A DNA stretch of 64,000 bases, taken from positions 62,001-126,000 of the forward strand of contig JADCFX010000040.1 in assembly GCA_020249285.1 (NCBI GenBank), written 5' to 3'. The notes under the pieces are model-generated. The model worked only from the letters and a program-made list of their open reading frames with translations, was not told where the DNA came from and did no database searches. The position numbers and the translations under genes were made by a program. The DNA is from Roseomonas sp. (GTDB lineage: Bacteria; Pseudomonadota; Alphaproteobacteria; Acetobacterales; Acetobacteraceae). Positions 54,392 to 64,000 of this stretch are shown one piece after another (the stretch's first letter is position 1; every line of letters begins with the position of its first letter).

Positions 54392-55512
<1,121 letters not shown>

Positions 55513-55538
<26 letters not shown>

Positions 55539-57045
55539 CGTAAAGCGTCTCAAGGGTGATCACGGCAATGCCGCGTTCTTCGGCAAAGCGTTCGGTATTC
55601 CGGCGTGCTTTGCCACGCACGAAAAAGGGAATCTTGCGCAATTCCGCCTCGGCTTCATGCGCCCAGCTTGCGGGGCCAATATTCACCGGCATGGCGGACG
55701 TTTCAGCCTGCGGTCCATGCCCCAAATGAGACGGCGCCACACCATCGCGGAATTCGAAATCCTCGCGGAACATGCCAAGCAGATGTTCCTCAAGCCCCAT
55801 CATCAGCGGATGCACCCAGGTATCGAAGATGACATTGGCACCTTCAAAGCCCATTTGCGGCGCATAGCGGGCGGGGAAATCCTGCACATGCACGGGCGCG
55901 GAAATCACCGCACAGGGAACGCCAAGCTTTTTGGCGATATGGCGTTCCATCTGCGTGCCAAGCACCAATTCGGGCTGCAGCGCGGCGATGCTTTCTTCGA
56001 CTTCCAGGTAATCGTCTGAAATCAGCGCCTCGACGCCGTATTTTTCAGCGGCAGCGCGAATCTCGCGGCTGAATTCGCGGCTGTAAGTACCAAGACCCAC
56101 TACCGCGAAGCCTAATTCTTCATGAGCGATGCGTGCAGCGGCAATGGCGTGGGTGGCATCACCAAAGATGAAAACGCGCTTGCCGGTCAGATAATTCGAA
56201 TCGACCGAACGCGCATACCAAGGCAGGCGAAGCGCCCCCCCACCACAGCTTGATGGCGCTGGCAGGCCCGCAAGCTCTGCGACCTCATTCATGAAATCGC
56301 GCGTCGCACCAACGCCAATCGGCACGGTGCGTGTGAAGGGCTGGCCCAGATGGCGCTGCAGAAAGCTTGCCGTGACCTGGGCAATTTCTGGGTAAAGCAC
56401 GACATTGAAATCGGCATCCCGCAGGCGCTTCAGGTCTGTTGGCGAGGCCTCCATAGGCGCTGTCACCACAACCTCAATGCCCATGCCATTCAGCAGCTTG
56501 GTTACTTCGGCCACATCATCGCGATGCCGAAAGCCAAGGGCAGTCGGGCCCAGGATATTGCAGCGCGGCGCGCGCGCCGGATCACGCGGCGTGCGGGTTT
56601 GCGCCGGCCCAGCGAAGGCGCGCACCAGGCGATAGAAGGTCTCCGCCGCGCCCCAGTTTTCCTTGCGCTGATAGGCAGGCAATTCAAGCGGCACCACAGG
56701 CACCGGCAGGCCGAGCGTCTTCGCAAGCCCACCCGGATCATCCTGAATCAGCTCTGCCGTGCAGGAAGCGCCAACAAGCATGGCTTCCGGCTGGAAGCGG
56801 GCATAGGCATCGCGCGCTGCTTCCATGAAAAGCTCGGCGGTATCGCCGCCCAAGTCGCGCGCCTGGAAAGTTGTCCATGTCACCGGCGGGCGCTTTTCCC
56901 GCCTTTCGATCATGGTGAAAAGCAAATCGGCATAGGTATCGCCCTGCGGGGCATGCAGCACATAATGCACGCCTTGCATCGCGGTAGCGATACGCATCGC
57001 CCCCACATGCGGCGGCCCTTCATAGGTCCAGACGGCAAGCTGCAT
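55513..57045 (-). CDS. bchB: Dark-operative protochlorophyllide reductase subunit B
   Basis: A 510-residue catalytic subunit. It starts [20 protein letters not shown], carries the [14 protein letters not shown] region, and ends with the [17 protein letters not shown] [17 protein letters not shown] block and [12 protein letters not shown]. Its last 26 bases overlap the start of the bchH remnant, the same overlap seen where bchH is intact. It follows bchN by two bases. Confidence 0.96.
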
Positions 57046-57047
57046 GG

Positions 57048-58939
<1,892 letters not shown>

Positions 58940-59116
58940 AGCTTGACACCTCCAGAAATGAACGCGAGTCGGGCAGTGCAGGCTGGGGTGGCGCAGGCCA
59001 AAGCCCTTATCTGGCGCGTTTCTGCCAGTTTTCCTTGGATTTGCGCGACGCATAGGGTCATTCGGACCCCTCCCCAATCTTCTACACTCGGAAGGCTAGC
59101 GGGCTTGCGAGGCGCG

Positions 59117-59134
59117 TGTCAAGAAAGATTGACG
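59117..59134. promoter_or_regulatory. PpsR/CrtJ-like site between bchF and aerR (one mismatch)
   Basis: TGTCAAGAAAGATTGACG differs from TGTC-N10-GACA at the last base and shares TGTCAAG and ATTGAC with the bchC site. On the minus strand it yields TTGACA, a possible -35 for bchF. It lies in the shared upstream region of bchF and aerR. Confidence 0.6.
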
Positions 59135-59150
59135 TATTTTTTGATTGACA
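59133..59150. promoter_or_regulatory. Second PpsR/CrtJ-like site between bchF and aerR
   Basis: CGTATTTTTTGATTGACA fits TGT-N12-ACA with one mismatch at its first base and overlaps the neighbouring site by two bases. The pair would suit cooperative binding. It is weaker evidence than the first. Confidence 0.45.
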
Positions 59151-59195
59151 GTAGGCCTCTCCCAGGGCGAAGCTTCCCGCTCAAAGGGGTTCACC

Positions 59196-60146
59196 ATGAA
59201 GTCGAGCAGAAATGACGAACGACAGGACCAAGCGGAATATGTGGAAGCCGATCGTAGTTTCACGCTATATTCCCGCTCGGACATGGCAGACTCAGACCCC
59301 GACCCCAGGGATGGTCCCGCTGAAGCGGAATGGCGCTCCCCTACCAGGGATCGCGCCCTTCCCTTAAAGCGGGTGATCGAAACCGAGGTAATCCCTCGTC
59401 TCGTACTGGCGCAGCGCGTGCTGAACAATCCGGCTTATGATCCAACTGATGGCCACCCAGCAGCGCCAACATCCGAAGATATTGAAGCCTTCGCCGCCCT
59501 CGCGCGCCTTGGCAATACCGATAATGCAGTGACCTTTGTTGAGGCGTTTTGCGCACGCGGCCTGCCGCTGCCGCAGGTTTATCTTGGCCTGCTTGCGCCC
59601 GCCGCGCGGCTGCTTGGCGCTTGCTGGGAGGATGATGTTTGTGACTTTACGGAAGTTACCATCGGCCTGCGCTGCCTACATGGGGTTTGCCATGTGCTGG
59701 AACCGCGCTTTGCCCCGCTTTTCCCCGATGGTCGGGCGGGCCGACGCATTCTGCTGGCCTCCGCCCCGGGTGAACATCATGGATTAGGCCTGACCATGGT
59801 GGAACAATTCTTCCGCCGCGCCGGTTGGGAAGCTTGGATAGATGGCGGGGCCGATAATGAAGCCCTGCTTGCCCTGGTCGCCGAAAAGCATTTCGGCCTG
59901 GTCGGGTTTTCTATCGGTGGTGAGACGCATATCGAAGCCCTGACGAAGCTGATTCGCGATGTCCGCCGCGCGTCGCGCAATGCCAATTTGGGTATTTTGG
60001 TGGGCGGCCCACTATTGTTGCAGGAACCGCAGCTGGTGAAACGCCTTGGAGCTGATGCCACGGCGCGGGATGCGGAAGAAGCAGTGCTGCAGGCTGAGGC
60101 CTTGCTGGCGTTACAAGGACGAGGAAGTGAGGGGTTGGCGGGCTAG
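59196..60146 (+). CDS. Cobalamin-binding antirepressor-type regulator (AerR/PpaA)
   Basis: A 316-residue regulator of the AerR/PpaA family, which binds B12 and modulates PpsR/CrtJ. The C-terminal cobalamin-binding domain shows ILLASAPGEHHGLGLTMVEQFFRRAGWEAW with His194/195 near residue 190, then LVGFSIGGETHIEAL and ILVGGPLLLQ. I start at ATG 59,196, preceded by AAAGGGG; the longer frame lacks such a site. The gene lies upstream of ppsR, the usual order. The first 55 residues are acidic and disordered-looking. Confidence 0.9.
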   Translation: MKSSRNDERQDQAEYVEADRSFTLYSRSDMADSDPDPRDGPAEAEWRSPTRDRALPLKRVIETEVIPRLVLAQRVLNNPAYDPTDGHPAAPTSEDIEAFAALARLGNTDNAVTFVEAFCARGLPLPQVYLGLLAPAARLLGACWEDDVCDFTEVTIGLRCLHGVCHVLEPRFAPLFPDGRAGRRILLASAPGEHHGLGLTMVEQFFRRAGWEAWIDGGADNEALLALVAEKHFGLVGFSIGGETHIEALTKLIRDVRRASRNANLGILVGGPLLLQEPQLVKRLGADATARDAEEAVLQAEALLALQGRGSEGLAG

Positions 60147-60243
60147 GGGCCCCGGCAATGCGCCAGAAAGCGTCGCCTCCCCTTGATCTCCTTCGGTGCC
60201 ATGAAGATAAGGCGCCGGTCCTTCTAGAAGGTCCCCAATTTTC

Positions 60244-61665
60244 GTGAAAACGTTCCTCGCCCCTCGTAAATCACTAGGAGATTTGGATGCTGATGCTGCG
60301 GCCTCATTGGTCTCGGCGGCGGCAGATATGGCTTTGGTTGTGGATGAACAGGGCGTCATTCGCGATATAGCCTTCAGTAACCAGGAATTATCAAAGGCCT
60401 TGGGTGGGCATCAGACTTGGCTCGGTCGCCCCTGGGCGGAAACCGTGACCACAGAAAGCCGCCCCAAGGTGGAAGCGCTGTTGAGCGGCGCACCAACCGA
60501 AGCGAAATGGCGTAGCATTAATCAAGTCGCCGAAGGTGGCGAATCCGTGCCGCTGCTTTTCGCCGCCGTGCCCTTGCAGCGCGGGAATCGTCGCGTGGTT
60601 TTTGGCCGCGACCTCAGCGCGCAGTCACGCATGCAACAAAGATTGCTGGAAACCCAGCAATCCATGGAACGCGATTATGCGAAGCTGCGCCAGGCGGAAA
60701 CGCGCTATCGCCTGCTGTTCCAACTTTCTGCTGATGCAACGCTGATTGTTGATGGTGCCACGGGGCGCGTGACGGAAGCCAATCCCGCTGCCGAGCAGCT
60801 TTTTGGCCGGCATTCCCGCCGCGTAATCGGCCGGACATTGATGGATGCTTTCAGCACTGAGAGCCGCCAGGCGGTGCAATCACTGCTGGCTTCCGTGCGC
60901 ATTGCCGGGCGCGGCGACGAAGTAGGCGCGCAGCTTGCCGATTCGGGACGCGAAGTAACCATTGCCGCCAATAGCTTCCGGCAGGATGGCGCTTCGGTGC
61001 TTCTGGTGCGGCTTTCCCTGCGGGCCGGCGATCAACCGGCCGGGCTTTCCGCAGCCAAGGCGCAGATGCTGAAAGTGGCGGAAAACCTGCCGGATGCCTT
61101 CGTGATCACGCATCAGAATGGCGTGGTGATTTCCGCCAATGGCGCCTTTCTGGATCTGGTCGAACTTGGTTCTGAAGAACAGGTGCGCGGCGAATCGCTG
61201 GAACGCTGGCTGGGCGGGCAGGGCATCGAAATTGAAGTGCTGCTCTCCAACCTCCGTAATCGCGGTACCGTCAGGCTTTACAATACAACGCTGCGTGGCG
61301 CGATGGGCGCGCGGGTGGAGGTGGAAATCTCCGCCGTCACCGTGACGCATGCCGGGCAGGAAGTGTTCGGCTTTGCGATTCGCGATATTGGTGCGCGCGT
61401 CGCAGAACCGCGCCAGGCGGGCGCGCATGCTACGCGGTCTGTCGAACAGCTCACGGAATTGATTGGGCGCGTGCCGCTCAAGGATCTCGTGCGCGATGCG
61501 ACGGATGCGATTGAACGTTTGTGCATCGAAGCAGCCTTGCAGCTTTCGGGCGATAATCGCGCTTCGGCGGCGGAGATGCTCGGGCTTAGTCGGCAAAGCC
61601 TTTATGTGAAATTGCATCGCTACGGGCTTGGTGACTTAGGCGCCGGTAGCGCCGAGCAAGGGTAA
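60244..61665 (+). CDS. ppsR: Photosynthesis repressor PpsR/CrtJ
   Basis: A 473-residue DNA-binding repressor of bch, crt and puf/puc promoters. It has three PAS-like regions (about residues 25-130, 150-260 and 275-390), the first two linked by a Gln-rich helix (MQQRLLETQQSME), and a Fis-type helix-turn-helix at the end (ASAAEMLGLSRQSLYVKLHRYG). The GTG start gives MKTFLAPRKS. The only Cys is Cys427 (RLCIEAALQL), the counterpart of the HTH-adjacent Cys of CrtJ. The second Cys used for disulfide redox sensing in Rhodobacter is missing. Confidence 0.93.
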   Translation: MKTFLAPRKSLGDLDADAAASLVSAAADMALVVDEQGVIRDIAFSNQELSKALGGHQTWLGRPWAETVTTESRPKVEALLSGAPTEAKWRSINQVAEGGESVPLLFAAVPLQRGNRRVVFGRDLSAQSRMQQRLLETQQSMERDYAKLRQAETRYRLLFQLSADATLIVDGATGRVTEANPAAEQLFGRHSRRVIGRTLMDAFSTESRQAVQSLLASVRIAGRGDEVGAQLADSGREVTIAANSFRQDGASVLLVRLSLRAGDQPAGLSAAKAQMLKVAENLPDAFVITHQNGVVISANGAFLDLVELGSEEQVRGESLERWLGGQGIEIEVLLSNLRNRGTVRLYNTTLRGAMGARVEVEISAVTVTHAGQEVFGFAIRDIGARVAEPRQAGAHATRSVEQLTELIGRVPLKDLVRDATDAIERLCIEAALQLSGDNRASAAEMLGLSRQSLYVKLHRYGLGDLGAGSAEQG

Positions 61666-61674
61666 GGCAGCGCG

Positions 61675-62595
61675 ATGGCGGCCCCCGTTGCATCTGCGGC
61701 GACCGCCCCTGCCCCGCGGCTGAAGCCAGCGGCGGTTCTTGAATTATTGAAACCCATCACCTGGTTCCCGCCCATGTGGGCCTTTGGCTGCGGCGTTGCT
61801 TCCGCCCATGGTGGATTTGCCGAGCATTGGCCTTTGGCGCTGCTCGGCGTGATCCTGGCCGGGCCTTTGGTTTGCGCCATGAGTCAAGCGGCGAATGATT
61901 GGTATGACCGCCATGTGGATGCCATCAATGAACCGAATCGCCCGATTCCATCTGGGCGCATTCCGGGGCGCTGGGGTTTGTATATTGCGCTGTTCTGGAC
62001 GCTGCTTTCGCTGATTGCTGCCGTGCCGCTGGGTGCCTGGGGTTTTGGCGCGACGATCATCGCGATTGCGCTCGCCTGGGCCTATAGCGCGCCGCCCTTT
62101 CGGCTAAAGGCGAATGGCTGGTGGGGGAATCTGGCCTGCGGTTTGGCTTATGAAACCCTGCCCTGGATCACAGCGGCAGCAATCATGTCGGGCGGCGCGC
62201 CGGATTGGCGCGTGCTGCTGGTGGCGTTGCTTTATGGGCTTGGCGCGCATGGCATCATGACGCTGAACGATTTCAAGGCGATTGAAGGTGATCGCCGCAT
62301 GGGCGTGCTTTCTTTGCCCGTGCAATTGGGTGCGGAACGTGCGGGGCTGGTGGCCTGCATTTTCATGGCGGCACCGCAATTACTGGTGGTGGCGCTTCTC
62401 GCGGCTTGGGATGCGCCCTGGCATGCCGCGGCGGTAGCGGTTTCGCTGCTGGTCCAACTAGGCCTGATGCGGCGGATGCTGCGCGACCCGCGCGCCTTGG
62501 CGCCCTGGTATAATGGCACGGGCGTTCTGCTTTACGTGATTGGCATGCTGATCAGCGCCTTTGCGCTGGCTGCTTTGACAGGTGGCGCAGCATGA
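61675..62595 (+). CDS. bchG: Bacteriochlorophyll synthase (prenyltransferase)
   Basis: A 306-residue UbiA-type membrane enzyme that esterifies bacteriochlorophyllide a with geranylgeranyl or phytyl diphosphate. The Asp-rich motif NDWYDRHVDAINEPNRPIPS lies near residue 78, and the second, LNDFKAIEGDRRMGV, near residue 200. About eight helices are visible. It begins nine bases after ppsR and overlaps the PucC-family gene (ATGA). Confidence 0.95.
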   Translation: MAAPVASAATAPAPRLKPAAVLELLKPITWFPPMWAFGCGVASAHGGFAEHWPLALLGVILAGPLVCAMSQAANDWYDRHVDAINEPNRPIPSGRIPGRWGLYIALFWTLLSLIAAVPLGAWGFGATIIAIALAWAYSAPPFRLKANGWWGNLACGLAYETLPWITAAAIMSGGAPDWRVLLVALLYGLGAHGIMTLNDFKAIEGDRRMGVLSLPVQLGAERAGLVACIFMAAPQLLVVALLAAWDAPWHAAAVAVSLLVQLGLMRRMLRDPRALAPWYNGTGVLLYVIGMLISAFALAALTGGAA

Positions 62596-63914
62596 ACCCC
62601 GCATCGCTCGGCTGGCTTGGCATTATCCGTCTGGGTTTGGTGCAAACGGCACTCGGCGCGATTGTGGTGCTGACAACCTCCGCGCTCAACCGCGTGATGG
62701 TGGTGGAACTTGCCTTGCCCGCGACTTTGCCGGGGCTGCTGGTTGGGATCCATTACGCGCTGCAAATGCTGCGCCCGCGCATGGGTTATGGGTCCGATAT
62801 GGGCGGGCGGCGCACGCCTTGGATCATTGGCGGCATGGCGGTGCTGGCGCTGGGCGGTGTGCTGGCGGCGGCGGGCACGGCGTTGATGGCGGAGTCGCTT
62901 TGGGCCGGCATCGCACTTGCCGTAGTGGCGTTTTTGATGATTGGCGCAGGCGTTGGCGCGGCTGGCACGTCTCTGTTGGTGCTACTTGCTTCACGCACCG
63001 CGCCTGCACGCCGCGCCGCTGCCGCATCACTGGTTTGGATCATGATGATCGCGGGCTTTGTGATCACCACCGCCATTGCCGGGCGGCTGCTTGATCCCTA
63101 TTCGCCCATGCGCCTGGTCGCGGTGGCTGGTGGCGTTTCCGCCATTGCCTTCACGCTAGCGACGCTCGCTGTTTGGGGCATGGAAGGCCCGCGCGCCGCG
63201 CGCCCTGAAGCAAGCGATGCCGCGAAGCCGCCCTTCCGTCAGGCTTTGCGTGAGGTTTGGGCAGAACCCGAAGCACGGCGCTTCACCATTTTCATCTTTG
63301 TTTCCATGCTTGCCTATAGCGCGCAGGATCTGATCCTGGAGCCTTTCGCCGGCGCGATTTTTGGCCGAACCCTGGGCGAGACGACACGCATTTCATCGCT
63401 GCAACATGCGGGCGTTCTGGTTGGCATGATTGCCATTGCGCTGATTGGCAGCGTGCGCGGCGGGCGTTGGGCGGGCACGCTCCGCTTCTGGACCATCGCG
63501 GGGTGTCTTGCCACGGCGGTAATGATGCTCGCCCTTTCCGTCGCTGGACAATTTGGTGCGGCCTGGCCGCTCAAGACCAGCTTCTTCGCGCTTGGTGTCG
63601 CGAATGGTGTTTTCGCTGCCGCTGCGATTGCTTCCATGATGCAAATGGTCGCGCGCGGGCATGAATCGCGCGAAGGCACGCGCATGGGGCTTTGGGGGGC
63701 GGCGCAGGCCGTGGCCTTTGGGCTTGGTGGGCTTGCCGGTGCGGCGGCGGTGGATGTGGCGCGGCTGGTACTTGGTCAGGTTGAAGCCGCCTATGCCGCC
63801 GTCTTTGTCATTGATGCAGCACTGTTCATAGCCTCGGCCATGCTCGCCGCGCGCATTAATCGTCCAAAAATCAGCAAGACCGGCGGCTTCGGCCCAATGG
63901 TACCGGCACAGTAG
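62592..63914 (+). CDS. PucC-family transporter between bchG and bchP
   Basis: A 440-residue membrane protein of the BCD/PucC family with about twelve helices, distinct from LhaA. Landmarks are LNRVMVVELALPATLPGLLVG, RPRMGYGSDMGGRRTPWI and LILEPFAGAIFG. A gene of this kind sits between bchG and bchP in many purple bacteria (the ORF428/bch2 position), and is thought to help pigment delivery to antenna proteins. Only seven to thirteen bases separate it from bchP. Confidence 0.92.
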   Translation: MNPASLGWLGIIRLGLVQTALGAIVVLTTSALNRVMVVELALPATLPGLLVGIHYALQMLRPRMGYGSDMGGRRTPWIIGGMAVLALGGVLAAAGTALMAESLWAGIALAVVAFLMIGAGVGAAGTSLLVLLASRTAPARRAAAASLVWIMMIAGFVITTAIAGRLLDPYSPMRLVAVAGGVSAIAFTLATLAVWGMEGPRAARPEASDAAKPPFRQALREVWAEPEARRFTIFIFVSMLAYSAQDLILEPFAGAIFGRTLGETTRISSLQHAGVLVGMIAIALIGSVRGGRWAGTLRFWTIAGCLATAVMMLALSVAGQFGAAWPLKTSFFALGVANGVFAAAAIASMMQMVARGHESREGTRMGLWGAAQAVAFGLGGLAGAAAVDVARLVLGQVEAAYAAVFVIDAALFIASAMLAARINRPKISKTGGFGPMVPAQ

Positions 63915-63926
63915 AGGAACATGGCC

Positions 63927-64000
63927 ATGCAAACATATGATGTGATCGTGGTAGGCGGCGGGCCATCAGGCGCCACCGCCGCTGATGATTTGGCGCGCCG
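63927..64000 (+). CDS. bchP: Geranylgeranyl reductase, N-terminal part (runs off right edge)
   Basis: The first 24 codons of the enzyme that reduces the geranylgeranyl tail to phytyl. The reading MQTYDVIVVGGGPSGATAAD is the FAD-binding start of BchP. An in-frame ATG two codons earlier (63,921) is closer to the AGAGG sequence than usual, so I use the second. Order bchG-pucC-like-bchP is the normal one. Confidence 0.9.
   Translation, partial: MQTYDVIVVGGGPSGATAADDLAR

Overview
The window looks like a chromosomal segment of an aerobic, bacteriochlorophyll-based phototrophic alphaproteobacterium. The cluster layout, the acsF-only (oxygen-dependent) cyclase, the four-heme pufC, the spirilloxanthin-type carotenoid genes (crtC, crtD and crtF, no crtA) and the lack of any puc genes point to Acetobacteraceae (the Acidiphilium/Roseomonas/Roseococcus side). 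That placement is an inference from gene content; no rRNA is present.

Positions 1-22,600 hold ordinary chromosome. It starts with the 5' end of glmS and glmU, followed by small membrane proteins, a Bug/TctC binding protein and a TPR-glycosyltransferase-like protein. Positions 5,855-16,055 form an organic-acid uptake and activation module: a sodium:solute symporter with its DUF4212 partner, an MHS-family permease, a CBS/DUF294 nucleotidyltransferase-like protein, a DnaQ-like exonuclease and a PrpE-type acyl-CoA synthetase. After a GNAT gene come a PaaI thioesterase, YebC, a flavin-binding oxidase-like protein, a YmdB-like phosphodiesterase, 5-formyl-THF cyclo-ligase, a candidate 6S RNA, zapA and a class I aldolase.

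Positions 22,635-64,000 are a photosynthesis gene cluster that runs off the right edge. Its left end is carotenoid genes: crtC, an ATP-grasp protein and a cytochrome P450, a membrane protein with crtD, and crtI. A chain of about 29 kb on the minus strand then reads, in order of transcription: bchF-bchN-bchB-[bchH remnant]-bchL-[bchM remnant]-lhaA-puhA-puhB-puhC-orf101-acsF-puhE-hemA-bchI-bchD-bchO-DUF3422-crtB-crtE-crtF-bchC-bchX-bchY-bchZ-orf54-pufB-pufA-pufL-pufM-pufC-terminator-crtI. The right end is on the plus strand: aerR/ppaA, ppsR, bchG, a PucC-family transporter and the start of bchP. Sites of the PpsR/CrtJ type (TGTC-N10-GACA) lie before crtE, bchC, bchF/aerR and, with one mismatch, between the P450 and crtD transcription units.

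The main discoveries are as follows. (1) The expected places of bchH and bchM hold short open frames of 79 and 38 codons. They look like the two ends of each gene joined by internal in-frame deletions, with the start and stop overlaps to the neighbouring genes kept. (2) A 54-codon Cys/Arg-rich frame fits exactly between bchZ and pufB, overlapping both. (3) A P450/ATP-grasp pair in the carotenoid region lies behind a PpsR-like site and is a candidate carotenoid-tailoring unit. (4) The PpsR protein has a single cysteine.
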